DNA of 64,000 bases, taken from assembly GCF_040654195.1 (NCBI RefSeq), contig NZ_JBFAHM010000006.1:1-64000 (forward strand). The letters run 5' to 3'. Positions 35,010 through 43,381 of the stretch are shown here, piece by piece. Origin of the DNA: Hamadaea sp013361475. Its GTDB lineage: Bacteria > Actinomycetota > Actinomycetes > Mycobacteriales > Micromonosporaceae. The notes beneath the pieces were generated by a model. That model was not told the DNA's origin. It did no database searches and worked only from the letters and a program-made list of their open reading frames with translations. The position numbers and the translations under genes were made by a program. How positions within the stretch are numbered: position 1 is the first letter of the stretch; each line of letters opens with the position of its first letter.

Positions 35010-35936
35010 ATGATTTACCGCTTCTTCACTCCGCCGCCCGCCCGCACCGCCACGGGCGAAGCCGCCGGGGTCTACCGGCAGTTGCGCGAGGAGTTCCTCG
35101 GGCCGGTGCCCACCTTCCAGGTGCTGTCGGCCGTGCCCGAGCTGATGGGCGCGACCTGGTCGCTGATGCGCGAGGCGTTGCTGGCCGGGGACACCTCCCG
35201 GACCGAGCGGGAACTCGCGGCGACCTCGGTGTCGCACGCGAACCGCTGCCGGTTCTGCGTCGACGCGCATGTGATGCTGCTGCACGGGCTCGGCGAGCAC
35301 GAGCTTGCCGAGGCCGCCGCCCGCGGCGAGGCACCGGCCGCGTACCACCCGCTCGTGGCGTGGGCCGAGGCGAGCCGGAATCCGGTGACCGCACGCTGGA
35401 CCCACGACGGCTACTCCGCCGAACTCGTCGGCACCGTGCTCGCCTTCCACTTCATCAACCGGATGGTGTCAGCGCTGCTCAACCCGGATCTGCTGCCGGC
35501 CGGCCTGCAGCGTTCGGCGATGGTCCGCAACGTCGGGGGCCGCCTTTACGCCAAGGTCGCCCGTGAGCACAAGCAGCCACGCAAGCCGGTCGAGGACGCG
35601 TACGCGGAGCTGCGAAACGTCGCGTCGAACGTCGGCGGCCTGCTCAGCGAGGCCGCCCAGGCGCACGTCAAGGCCGTGGTCGCCGCCGAGGACGGCATCC
35701 ATCCGCAGCGCCCGGCCGACTGGGCCGTCGACCAGGTCCGGGACCTGCCCGCGCTCGACCGGGTCGGTGCGCGAATCGCGCTGCTGGCGGCGTTCGCGCC
35801 GAGCGCCCTCAGCCAGGGCGACGTCGCCCTCTGGCGCCTGTCCCACCCGTCCGACGCCGACCTGGTGCGGCTCGTCGCGTACGGCGCGATCACGGCCACC
35901 GAGCACGTCGCGACCGCGGCGCACGCCCTCATCTGA
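35010..35936 (+). CDS. AhpD/carboxymuconolactone-decarboxylase-like protein
   Basis: The 308-residue protein has the AhpD-type CxxC motif ANRCRFCVDAH (C80, C83, H87) in its first half, and a second helical half with no obvious metal site. AhpD-like proteins use this pair for peroxide or thiol chemistry. It begins an operon with the DUF6220-like gene and the multicopper oxidase, which suggests a redox role. Confidence 0.85.
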   Translation: MIYRFFTPPPARTATGEAAGVYRQLREEFLGPVPTFQVLSAVPELMGATWSLMREALLAGDTSRTERELAATSVSHANRCRFCVDAHVMLLHGLGEHELAEAAARGEAPAAYHPLVAWAEASRNPVTARWTHDGYSAELVGTVLAFHFINRMVSALLNPDLLPAGLQRSAMVRNVGGRLYAKVAREHKQPRKPVEDAYAELRNVASNVGGLLSEAAQAHVKAVVAAEDGIHPQRPADWAVDQVRDLPALDRVGARIALLAAFAPSALSQGDVALWRLSHPSDADLVRLVAYGAITATEHVATAAHALI

Positions 35937-35947
35937 AGGAGATCACC

Positions 35948-36364
35948 ATGCGTAAGGCACTTTCCGTCACCAGCGGCGTCCTGCTCGCCGTGTTCGCGCT
36001 GCAGTTCGCGTTCGCCGCGGTCGGGGCGTTCACCAAACCGGCCGACGACAGCGCGTACAGCCTGCACCGGATCAACGGATCGGTGGTGATCCCGGTGCTC
36101 ATCCTGCTCATGACGCTGTTCGCCGCGCTGGCGAAGGCGCCCGGCAAGCTCATCGGCATGGCGATTCTGCCGCTCGGCCTGGTCGTCCTGCAGCCGGTGC
36201 TCGCCGGGATCGCCAACGGCCTGACCGACGACGGCGGCGCGACGAGCACGGTCGGCCTGATCATCGGCGCGTTGCACGCCATCAACGCGATCATCATGGT
36301 CCATTTCGTGGTCGGCGTGATGCGCGGAGCGCAGAAGCTCGGCCAGCCGGTGGAAGCAGCATGA
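35948..36364 (+). CDS. Small membrane protein, DUF6220-like
   Basis: The 138-residue protein has four predicted TM helices: residues about 7-27, 45-65, 67-90 and 100-125. It has conserved-looking His residues (LHRINGSVV, GALHAINAI, MVHFVVGV). It follows the AhpD-like gene by eleven bases. The AAGGAG ribosome site is at 35936-35941. Its function is unknown. The histidines within membrane helices might bind haem or metal, but that is speculation. Confidence 0.85.
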   Translation: MRKALSVTSGVLLAVFALQFAFAAVGAFTKPADDSAYSLHRINGSVVIPVLILLMTLFAALAKAPGKLIGMAILPLGLVVLQPVLAGIANGLTDDGGATSTVGLIIGALHAINAIIMVHFVVGVMRGAQKLGQPVEAA

Positions 36365-36414
36365 GCATCCACAGGTTCCAGGCGAGCGCCGGCCGCAGGT
36401 CGGTGGTCGCATGA
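36361..36414 (+). CDS. 17-codon bridging ORF
   Basis: ATG 36361 overlaps the DUF6220-like stop (ATGA). The frame encodes 17 residues (MSIHRFQASAGRRSVVA) and stops at TGA 36412-36414, overlapping the multicopper oxidase ATG (ATGA). It is either a translational-coupling leader or a real micro-peptide. No homology is recognised. Confidence 0.35.
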   Translation: MSIHRFQASAGRRSVVA

Positions 36415-38150
36415 GCACGGGGTCCGTGATCGCGATCGACTTCCTGATCGCAGTCCTCGCGGCCGCCGGGTGGCTGGGCGGCGGCGCCGCGGCGGCCGCC
36501 CGGCGCCGTCCGGTCGCACTCGCCCTGGCGGCGTTCGCTGTGCTGGCCACGGTCGCACGCGCGGTCACGGTGACGATGCTCGCCCGCGCGGGCTGGTGGT
36601 TCGCCGCGGAGAAGATCCTCATCGCCGCCCCGCTGTCGCTCACGGCCGTGGTCGTCGCCGGCTGGCGGCTGCTCAAGGCCCGGGGCGACATCCGGTCCGC
36701 GGCGATCGCCCTGCTCTTCGCCGGGTACGCCGACAGCAGCGCCCTGCTCGTGACGGTCCTGCACGGGTACCCGGCGTCGGCGGGAGCGGGCCTGCTGGCG
36801 GTGGCGGGAGTGGTCGCCGCGACCGCGGTCTCCTGGCGTCTCCTCGGCCCGCGCCCGTCCCGGGCGGTGTCCCGGACGACCCTGGCGGTGGCGGTCGTGG
36901 CGCTGGTGGCCGGCACCGGGCTGGCCGCCGCGCCGAGCGCTGCTCCAGGCGTACCACATCAGCACGAGCAGGGAGCCACGCCGAGCGTAGGCGAGCCGAC
37001 AAAACAATTCACGTTGACGGCGGCGACCGCCACGGTGACCGTGAGCGGGCAGCGCGTGGCGGCGTGGGCGTTCGACGGCCAGGTGCCGGGGCCGGAGCTG
37101 ACCGCGACCGTCGGCGACGTCCTGGAGGTGACGTTGCGCAACAAGGACATCGCGCGCGGCGTGACGCTGCATTGGCACGGCTACGACGTGCCGAACAGCC
37201 AGGACGGCGTGCCCGGCATCACGCAGGACGCGGTGCTGCCCGGCCAGGAGTTCGTCTATCGATTCCGGGCCGATCAAGCCGGGACCTACTGGTACCACAC
37301 GCACGCGGTCTCCGACATCGGCGTGAAGATGGGCCTCTACGGCGTGCTCGTGGTACGCCCGGCGCCGGCGTCCGGTGTGGACCGGGTGATCGCGGCGCAC
37401 ACGTTGTCGAGCGTCAGCCTGCCCGAACCGGTGCAGGAGCCGGTCGCGGCCGGGACGCCGGTGCGGCTGCGGCTGATCAACACCGACAGCACAACGCACC
37501 GGTACGCCCTGGCCGGTACCTCGTTCCAGGTGGCGGCGATCGACGGGATGGACCTGTCGCAGCCCTCGACCCTGACCGGCACCGCGATCTCGATCCCGGC
37601 CGGCGGGCGCTACGACCTGGTGTTCACCGCCCCGGCGACCCCGATCGCGTTGTCGGTGGACAACCGCGTCGTCTACGCCACCGGCGCCACGGCCGCCGCC
37701 ACCTCCGGCTGGCCCGTTCTGGATCCGCTGAGCTACGGCGCTTTCGCCGCCCCACCCTGGACCCGCTACGACAAGGAGTTCACCCTCGTCCTCGACCGCG
37801 GCCTGGACCTGCGCGGCCTGCTCCCCCGGTACGCCCACACCGTCAACGGCGCGGCCGACCCGGACATCCCGCCGCAGGTCGTCCACCTGGGCGACACCGT
37901 CAAGTTCACGATCGTGAACCGGTCGCTGGTGGTGCATCCGTGGCATCTGCACGGCCACCATGTGCTCGTGTTGTCCCGCAACGGAAAGGCCGCGACCGGG
38001 AGTCCGCTGTGGCTCGACTCCTTCGACGTACGCCCCGGTGAGGTGTGGGAGGTGACCTTCAAGGCCGACAATCCCGGCATGTGGGCGAACCACTGCCACA
38101 ATCTCGCCCACGCCGAGCAGGGCATGCTGCTCCATCTCATGTACGCGTGA
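36411..38150 (+). CDS. Multicopper oxidase fused to an N-terminal membrane domain
   Basis: The 579-residue protein starts with about five TM helices (residues 5-170), then a multicopper oxidase domain (about 195-579). All four copper-binding motifs are present: HWHG (254-257), WYHTH (H296, H298), HPWHLHGH from 509, and HCHNLAHAEQGM with C562, H567 and axial M572. The oxidase should couple one-electron oxidation to reduction of O2 to water on the outer face of the membrane. It is the last gene of the AhpD-like/DUF6220-like operon, and a hairpin follows. The substrate is unknown. Confidence 0.93.
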   Translation: MSTGSVIAIDFLIAVLAAAGWLGGGAAAAARRRPVALALAAFAVLATVARAVTVTMLARAGWWFAAEKILIAAPLSLTAVVVAGWRLLKARGDIRSAAIALLFAGYADSSALLVTVLHGYPASAGAGLLAVAGVVAATAVSWRLLGPRPSRAVSRTTLAVAVVALVAGTGLAAAPSAAPGVPHQHEQGATPSVGEPTKQFTLTAATATVTVSGQRVAAWAFDGQVPGPELTATVGDVLEVTLRNKDIARGVTLHWHGYDVPNSQDGVPGITQDAVLPGQEFVYRFRADQAGTYWYHTHAVSDIGVKMGLYGVLVVRPAPASGVDRVIAAHTLSSVSLPEPVQEPVAAGTPVRLRLINTDSTTHRYALAGTSFQVAAIDGMDLSQPSTLTGTAISIPAGGRYDLVFTAPATPIALSVDNRVVYATGATAAATSGWPVLDPLSYGAFAAPPWTRYDKEFTLVLDRGLDLRGLLPRYAHTVNGAADPDIPPQVVHLGDTVKFTIVNRSLVVHPWHLHGHHVLVLSRNGKAATGSPLWLDSFDVRPGEVWEVTFKADNPGMWANHCHNLAHAEQGMLLHLMYA

Positions 38151-38217
38151 CAGTTCCTCACTCATGGCAGCTCAGCCCTCTGGACCACGCTGCGTATTGA
38201 GGGTTACGATTTCTGTT

Positions 38218-38250
38218 ACGGCTCCGGGCCGCATGCAGACCCGGAGCCGT
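38218..38250 (+). terminator. Hairpin terminator after the multicopper oxidase operon
   Basis: An 11-bp stem ACGGCTCCGGG (38218-38228) and CCCGGAGCCGT (38240-38250) with an 11-base loop lies 68 bases past the stop. No U-tract follows. Confidence 0.7.
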
Positions 38251-38298
38251 CCACTATGTACGGACACCGCCGCAACGCCTTGTGGCTAAGCTGTTCCG

Positions 38299-38454
38299 AT
38301 GCCGGAATGGAGCCACGAACCGCCTGGATACACGTGCCCGTTCTGCGAGTTCCTGACCGGGCGCGACCGCGTGAACGATCAGCGCGACGTCGTCCGGCGG
38401 ACCGAACGGGCGACCGCTTTCGTGGCACCCCGCTCGTGGCCGAACAATCCCGGG
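38299..38454 (+). pseudogene. Truncated HIT-family protein (5' fragment)
   Basis: The first 52 codons (EWSHEPPGYTCPFCEFLTG, then VVRRTERATAFVAPRSWPNNPG) match the N-terminus of HIT-family nucleotide hydrolases of the C-P-F-C type. Similarity then ends abruptly at about 38454. The expected continuation to the catalytic HxHxH motif is missing, and the convergent cutA stop lies 17 bases on. The frame continues to 38592 without homology. I read this as a deletion remnant. Confidence 0.7.
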
Positions 38455-38470
38455 ACCGCCGCCTGCTGGA

Positions 38471-38809
38471 CTACTTCGCCGGGCGGGTCGAGTCGCGGAT
38501 CCAGGCCAGGTAGGACGCGGCCCCGTCGACGACGGGCAGGCAGACGATCTCCGGCACGTCGTAGCTGTGCATGCCGCGCAGGTGGTCGCTGAGCTCCGGC
38601 CCCCGGTCGGCGGTCGTCTTGAACTCGACGCGCCACTCCCGGGCCTCGTCCACCCCGCCGTTCCACCAGTACACGCTGGTGATCGGCCCGTGAACCTGGG
38701 CGCACGCGGCCAGCCGCGCGCCGACCGCGGACCGGGCGAGTTCGTGCGCGGCGTCCGCGGAGTCCGTCGTGGTCACCACGACGAGGATGTCAGTCTCCAC
38801 AATGCGCAC
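38471..38809 (-). CDS. cutA: Divalent-cation tolerance protein CutA
   Basis: The 112-residue protein has the CutA core: VVVTTTDSADAAHELARS, ARLAACAQV, ITSVYWWNGGV and EWRVEFKTT. These proteins form tight PII-like trimers in the cytosol. They bind metal ions, but their physiological role is uncertain. Length is normal. The 3' end abuts the truncated HIT gene. Confidence 0.93.
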   Translation of the reverse strand: MRIVETDILVVVTTTDSADAAHELARSAVGARLAACAQVHGPITSVYWWNGGVDEAREWRVEFKTTADRGPELSDHLRGMHSYDVPEIVCLPVVDGAASYLAWIRDSTRPAK

Positions 38810-38867
38810 GGTAACCCCTGGCGACCGCCACCGTGAGCCGCCCCGCCCGGCACCGCCGCCCCCGTTG

Positions 38868-38932
38868 GCGCTGGATCAGGGATCTCGGTCGAATCTTGGT
38901 CCAAGATTCGACCCGGATCCCTGATCCAGCGC
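38868..38932. repeat. Palindromic repeat family 1, copy E
   Basis: The core is 38873-38927 with GCGCT/AGCGC outer arms. It is the least degenerate copy, with GGATCAGGGATCTCGG on the left and CCGGATCCCTGATCC on the right. It lies downstream of azlD and upstream of cutA. No tandem array adjoins it. Confidence 0.93.
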
Positions 38933-38976
38933 TAAGTCATGAGGCGGCGGCGGTCAGGGGAGGCGGGTTCGGGCGG

Positions 38977-39291
38977 TCAGGGGAGGCCGGCCAGGCGGAG
39001 GAGGGCGGCGGTGGCGGCGGCCGCGACGACCACCACGGCGAACGGCATACGCCGCCAGGCCAGGACCGCGCCGACGGCCACTCCCGCCGGTCGGGCGATC
39101 CCGAGCGCGAGGTGCCCGGCGTCGGTGAACACGGCGGTCGCCACCAACGCGGCCAGCAGTGTCGTCGCCGCCACCGGCAGGAGGTCGCGTAGCCAGTCCG
39201 GGAGGGTGAGCCGGCCACGGAGCAGGACGCCGGACAGGCGGATGGCGTACGTGCCCGCGGCCAGCGCCAGGAGAACCACGACGTACTTCAT
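38977..39291 (-). CDS. azlD: Branched-chain amino acid exporter small subunit AzlD
   Basis: The 104-residue protein has four hydrophobic segments and the AzlD pattern (TYAIRLSGVLL, LPVAATTLLAALVAT). Its ATG 39291 overlaps the AzlC stop by four bases. AzlC and AzlD together export branched-chain amino acids such as leucine or analogues. Confidence 0.9.
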   Translation of the reverse strand: MKYVVVLLALAAGTYAIRLSGVLLRGRLTLPDWLRDLLPVAATTLLAALVATAVFTDAGHLALGIARPAGVAVGAVLAWRRMPFAVVVVAAAATAALLRLAGLP

Positions 39292-39980
39292 TCCGACGCC
39301 CCCTGCAGCGAGAAGCGGCGGACGACGCCCGCACCGACTCCCAGCAGCGCGGCGAGCACGGGGAGCCCGGCCGGAAGCAGTGGAGTCGCCGCGACCGCGA
39401 TGACCGCTCCGATGGCGGCCGACGTCCGGGTCGTCCGGTCCCGCATCGCGGGCAGGATCAGGGCAAGCAGGCCGGCCGGGAACGCCGCGTCGAGTCCGTA
39501 GGTGGCCGGATCGCCGACTGCGCCGCCGACCACGACTCCGGCCGCCACGCCGAGGTTCCAGGTGACGAAGAGGATGCCGCCGACCAGCCAGTACGCCTGT
39601 CGCCGCCGATGCTCCTCGTCCTGCGCCAGGGCGAACGCCGTGTTCTCGTCGATCAGCACGTGGGCGCCGAGCAGTTTCAGCGGCAGCCGATCGCCGAGCG
39701 CGCCGCCGATCGCCAGGCCGAACGGCAGGTGGCGGACGTTGACGAGCAGGCCGCCGAGGATCGCGGCGACGGGGTTTCCGGCGGCGAGCATGCCGACGGC
39801 GAGGAACTGCGACCCGCCCGCGAAGATCAGTAGTGACATCGCGGTGGGCAGCCACTTCGGCATCCCCTGGGCGACGCTGATCGCGCCGAAGGAGATGCCG
39901 ATCATCGCGGAGGCCGTCCCGATCGCGAGCGCGTCCCGGAGCAGGCCGCGATCGAGTGGCGTTCGATCTGGCGTACGCAT
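39288..39980 (-). CDS. azlC: Branched-chain amino acid exporter large subunit AzlC
   Basis: The 230-residue membrane protein has about six TM helices and AzlC signatures: FGAISVAQGMP, FAGGSQFLAVG, VNVRHLPFGLAIG and DENTAFAL. It is coupled to azlD by an ATGA overlap and faces the divergent XRE-cupin regulator across a 64-base spacer with a perfect inverted repeat. ATG 39980 is preferred to the ORF start at 40016, which lies in that spacer. Confidence 0.93.
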   Translation of the reverse strand: MRTPDRTPLDRGLLRDALAIGTASAMIGISFGAISVAQGMPKWLPTAMSLLIFAGGSQFLAVGMLAAGNPVAAILGGLLVNVRHLPFGLAIGGALGDRLPLKLLGAHVLIDENTAFALAQDEEHRRRQAYWLVGGILFVTWNLGVAAGVVVGGAVGDPATYGLDAAFPAGLLALILPAMRDRTTRTSAAIGAVIAVAATPLLPAGLPVLAALLGVGAGVVRRFSLQGASE

Positions 39981-39991
39981 GTTTAGAATAT

Positions 39992-40012
39992 CGAACACGA
40001 ACCCGGTGTTCG
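39992..40012. promoter_or_regulatory. Operator candidate between azlC and the XRE-cupin regulator
   Basis: The perfect inverted repeat CGAACAC-N7-GTGTTCG is centred at about 40002 in the divergent promoter region. It is a good candidate for autoregulation and azlCD control by the adjacent XRE-cupin protein. Confidence 0.6.
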
Positions 40013-40044
40013 TCAAATCGAACGCTATGACCTATGGAGCGAAC

Positions 40045-40599
40045 ATGACCGACGGGCCACCGCTCGACGTCATCGCCGCCGCGCTCCGGCGCGAACGGGA
40101 CCGGCTCGGCCTCAGCCTCAGCGAGGTCGCCAAACGAGCCGGAGTCGCCAAGTCGACCCTCTCCCAACTGGAGTCGGGGCAGGGCAACCCGAGTGTGGAG
40201 ACGCTCTGGTCACTGGCGGTGGCGTTGGAGGTGCCGTTCAGCCGGCTCATCGAACCCGGCCCCACCGGCGTACGCGTCGTGCGGCGCGGCGAAGGGGTGG
40301 CGTACCCGAGCAGCCAGGCCGACTTCACCGGCACCCTACTCAGCTCCGGCCCCCGCCACGTGACCCGGGACATCTACGTCCTGCACGTCGAGCCCGGCGC
40401 GGAACGGCACGCCGAGGCGCACATCCCGGGGACCGTCGAACACATGGTGGTGTGCGGGGGCCGGATGCGTACCGGGCCGGAGGGGAGCCTGGTCGACCTC
40501 GGACCGGGCGACTACGCGTCGTTCCCCGGCGACGCCGACCACGGCTACGAGGCCCTCGAACCGGGCACCTGGGCCGTGCTCGTCATGGAACACCGGTAG
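40045..40599 (+). CDS. XRE-family regulator with C-terminal cupin domain
   Basis: The 184-residue protein has an HTH_3 domain (residues about 12-65; RLGLSLSEVAKRAGVAK then STLSQLESGQGNPSVETLWS) followed by a cupin fold (about 110-180; HAEAHIPGTVEHMVVCGG, GDYASFPGDADHGYEAL). The ATG at 40045 has GGAG six bases upstream. Such regulators repress neighbouring transport or catabolic genes and sense small ligands through the cupin. Here the likely target is azlCD. Confidence 0.93.
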   Translation: MTDGPPLDVIAAALRRERDRLGLSLSEVAKRAGVAKSTLSQLESGQGNPSVETLWSLAVALEVPFSRLIEPGPTGVRVVRRGEGVAYPSSQADFTGTLLSSGPRHVTRDIYVLHVEPGAERHAEAHIPGTVEHMVVCGGRMRTGPEGSLVDLGPGDYASFPGDADHGYEALEPGTWAVLVMEHR

Positions 40600-40606
40600 C
40601 CCCCGG

Positions 40607-41428
40607 TTATCCGGCGAGCACCTCGGAGACCGGCCGGATCTGGACCTTGAGCAGGGTCGCCGCGCGCGACGAGTCGAGCTTGACGTCCAACGGCCCGGCG
40701 TTGGGCACCCGCGTGGCCTTGCCTGTCGGCACCAGGCGCGGGGACAGCCCGTGGCGCAGCGCGATCAGCTTGCCGAGCTGCGCCCGGCTCACCGCCTGCG
40801 GCCCCGCGACGTTGAGCACACCGGCGTAGTCGTTGCCGACCAGCTCCAGCAATGCCGCCGCCAACTCCGCGCCGTCGACCGGGCAGCGCACCTGATCGGT
40901 GAACAGCCGGCCCTCGGACCGCCCGTGGATCAGGTCCAGCGCCAACCGGACCTGCGGCGACGTCTCGTCCCCCAGGATCAGCGAGGTACGCACGATCGCC
41001 GCCGACGGGTCGATCGCCGCGACCGCCGTCTCGGCCGCCGCCTTCGCCGCGCCGTACGACGTGATCGGGCTCGGGTCGTCGTCCTCGGTGTACGCCTCCG
41101 GCCGCCCGGCGTGCAGCGCGTCGCTGGACACGTGCACCAGGCGCGCCCCGACCGCGGCGGACGCCGTCGCGACGTGGGCGGCGCCCGTCGCCGTCGGCCC
41201 CCACGACCAGCGGTCGTAGCACGTGTTGATCACGGCGTCCGGGCGTACCAGCTGGACGAGAGTGTGGACCGCGAACGGGTCGCGAACGTCGAGCCGCGAC
41301 CAGCCGTGCAGCTCATGGGGCGGTGCCGGACGAGCGTGGGTGCCGGTGACCTCGGCCCCCGCGGCCAGCGCGAGCCGGGCCACCTCGCTGCCGAGGTGGC
41401 CCGACGCCCCGATGACGAGCAGCTTCAC
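40607..41428 (-). CDS. RmlD-like NAD(P)-dependent reductase (extended SDR)
   Basis: The 273-residue protein has a Rossmann glycine motif IGASGHLG at residues 6-13, catalytic YGAAKAA (YxxxK), and ITSYG/VHVSSD strands. This resembles dTDP-4-dehydrorhamnose reductase, but no dTDP-sugar genes are nearby, so the substrate is uncertain. GTG 41428 overlaps the aspS stop (GTGA), so the gene is translationally coupled to aspS. It is convergent with the XRE gene, seven bases apart. Confidence 0.88.
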   Translation of the reverse strand: MKLLVIGASGHLGSEVARLALAAGAEVTGTHARPAPPHELHGWSRLDVRDPFAVHTLVQLVRPDAVINTCYDRWSWGPTATGAAHVATASAAVGARLVHVSSDALHAGRPEAYTEDDDPSPITSYGAAKAAAETAVAAIDPSAAIVRTSLILGDETSPQVRLALDLIHGRSEGRLFTDQVRCPVDGAELAAALLELVGNDYAGVLNVAGPQAVSRAQLGKLIALRHGLSPRLVPTGKATRVPNAGPLDVKLDSSRAATLLKVQIRPVSEVLAG

Positions 41429-43218
41429 GCGGCCTTGGGCTTCGCGTCCACACCGGCCTCGGCCCGCTGCTGGGCGGTGATGGGTGTGGGCGCGCCGGTC
41501 AACGGGTCGTAGCCGTTGCCGGTCTTGGGGAACGCGATGACCTCGCGGATCGAGTCCGCGCCCGCGAGCAGCATGCAGACGCGGTCCCAGCCCAGCGCGA
41601 TGCCGCCGTGCGGCGGCGGGCCGTAGGCGAACGCGTCGAGCAGGAAGCCGAACTTGTCGCGCTGCTCCTGCTCGGAGATGCCGAGCAAAGTGAACACCCG
41701 CTCCTGCACGTCGCCGCGGTGGATACGGATCGAGCCGCCGCCGATCTCGTTGCCGTTGCACACGATGTCGTACGCGTAGGCCAGCGCGTGCTCGGGGTCG
41801 TTGTCGAACTTGTCGATCCACTCCGCGTTCGGCGAGGTGAACGGGTGGTGCAGCGCCGTCCAGCCGATCTGCTTCGTGTCGTCCTTCTCGTCGTAGACCG
41901 GCTCGAACATCGGCGCGTCGACGATCCAGCAGAACGCCCACGCGGCCGGGTCGATCAGGTTGGCCCGCTTGCCGATCTCCAGCCGGGCCGCGCCCAGCAG
42001 TTCCTGCGTACGCCGCTTCTCGCCGGCGCCGAAGAACACCGCGTCGCCCGGCTTCGCGCCGACGGCGTCGGCCAGCCCGGCCAGGTGTGCCTCGGACAGG
42101 TTCTTGGCGACCGGGCCCTTCGGCTCACCGGTCTCGGCGTCGAACAGCAGGTACGCCAAGCCCTTGGCGCCGCGGGACTTGGCCCAGTCCTGCCAGCCGT
42201 CGAGTTCCTTGCGCGTCTGGCTCGCCCCGCCCGGCATGACGACCGCGCCCACGTACGCCGCCTGGAACACCCGGAATTCGGTGCCCGCGAAGTAGCCGCT
42301 GAGATCGGTCAGCTCGCTGCCGAACCGCAGGTCGGGCTTGTCCGAGCCGTAGCGGTCCATCGCCTCGCCGAACGGGATACGCCGGATGGGCGTGGGAATG
42401 TCGTACCCGGCCAGCTCGCTCCAGAGGTTCCGCACCACCGCCTCGGCGAGCTCGATGACGTCGTCCTGGGTCACGAACGACATCTCGATGTCGAGCTGGG
42501 TGAACTCGGGCTGCCGGTCGGCCCGGAAGTCCTCGTCGCGGTAGCACCGGGCGATCTGGTAGTAGCGCTCCATCCCGGCCACCATCAGCAGCTGCTTGAA
42601 CAGCTGCGGGGACTGCGGCAGCGCGTACCAGGAACCGGGCTGCAGGCGTACCGGGACCAGGAAGTCGCGGGCGCCCTCGGGGGTCGACCGGGTCAGCGTC
42701 GGCGTCTCGATCTCGTGGAAGTCGCGCGCGTGCAGGATCTCGCGGGCAATCTGGTTGGCCCGCGACCGCAGCTTCATCGCCTTCGCCGGGCCCGGCCGCC
42801 GCAGGTCGAGGTAGCGGTGCCGGATCCGGATGTCGTCGTTGGCCTCGACGTGGTCGTCGATCGGGAACGGCAGCGGCGCGGCGGTCGACAGCACCTCCAG
42901 GTCGCTGACGATGACCTCGATCGCGCCGGTGGGAAGCTCAGGATTTTCGTTGCCGGCGGGCCGCTCGGCCACGGTTCCGGTGACCTTGACGCAGAACTCG
43001 TTCCGCAGGGCGTGCGCCTGGTCGCTTTCACGGCTGTGCTGCTGGTCCGACCCGGCTTCGCCGGGGCGGAGCACGACCTGGGCGATGCCGGAGTCGTCGC
43101 GCAGGTCGATGAAGGTCACCCCGCCGTGATCACGGCGCCGGGCCACCCAGCCCGCGAGCGTCACCACCTCACCGACGTGCGTCGGGCGCAAGGTGCCGGC
43201 GTTGTGGGTGCGGATCAC
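41425..43218 (-). CDS. aspS: Aspartyl-tRNA synthetase
   Basis: The 597-residue enzyme has an N-terminal OB anticodon-binding domain (about 1-105), a class II core with RHRYLDLRR (motif 1), the motif 2 region RCYRDEDFRADRQPEFTQLD, and motif 3 GIALGWDRVCML. It also has the bacterial GAD insertion. It charges tRNA-Asp, and in actinobacteria with GatCAB it is often non-discriminating. GTG 43218 has GAAGGAG six bases upstream. The frame further up only translates repeats. Confidence 0.97.
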   Translation of the reverse strand: MIRTHNAGTLRPTHVGEVVTLAGWVARRRDHGGVTFIDLRDDSGIAQVVLRPGEAGSDQQHSRESDQAHALRNEFCVKVTGTVAERPAGNENPELPTGAIEVIVSDLEVLSTAAPLPFPIDDHVEANDDIRIRHRYLDLRRPGPAKAMKLRSRANQIAREILHARDFHEIETPTLTRSTPEGARDFLVPVRLQPGSWYALPQSPQLFKQLLMVAGMERYYQIARCYRDEDFRADRQPEFTQLDIEMSFVTQDDVIELAEAVVRNLWSELAGYDIPTPIRRIPFGEAMDRYGSDKPDLRFGSELTDLSGYFAGTEFRVFQAAYVGAVVMPGGASQTRKELDGWQDWAKSRGAKGLAYLLFDAETGEPKGPVAKNLSEAHLAGLADAVGAKPGDAVFFGAGEKRRTQELLGAARLEIGKRANLIDPAAWAFCWIVDAPMFEPVYDEKDDTKQIGWTALHHPFTSPNAEWIDKFDNDPEHALAYAYDIVCNGNEIGGGSIRIHRGDVQERVFTLLGISEQEQRDKFGFLLDAFAYGPPPHGGIALGWDRVCMLLAGADSIREVIAFPKTGNGYDPLTGAPTPITAQQRAEAGVDAKPKAA

Positions 43219-43314
43219 GGTGACTCCTTCACGGGCTTCAACAGCTGCCTCGTCATTCTTCCATCCAGCCGCGCCGCGTCGCGCGCGGACCGCCCCATCC
43301 GGACGCGCGGCCGG

Positions 43315-43381
43315 GCGTTGGATCAGGGTTCCCGGTCGAATCTTGCCCCAAGATTCGACGCGGAACCCTGATCCAACGCCC
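43315..43381. repeat. Palindromic repeat family 1, copy F
   Basis: The core is 43320-43374. The outer arms are GGGCGTT and AACGCCC instead of the usual GCGCT/AGCGC, a change on both sides that preserves pairing. It lies between the nagZ-like stop and aspS start. Confidence 0.92.

Noticed and set aside
36294..38165. 623-codon minus-strand frame
   Set aside because: It is antisense to the multicopper oxidase, whose copper ligands confirm the plus strand.
38256..38513. Alternative frame ending DYFAGRVESRIQAR as the HIT protein's C-terminus
   Set aside because: This stretch is the antisense of the cutA C-terminal codons and does not contain the HIT catalytic motif.
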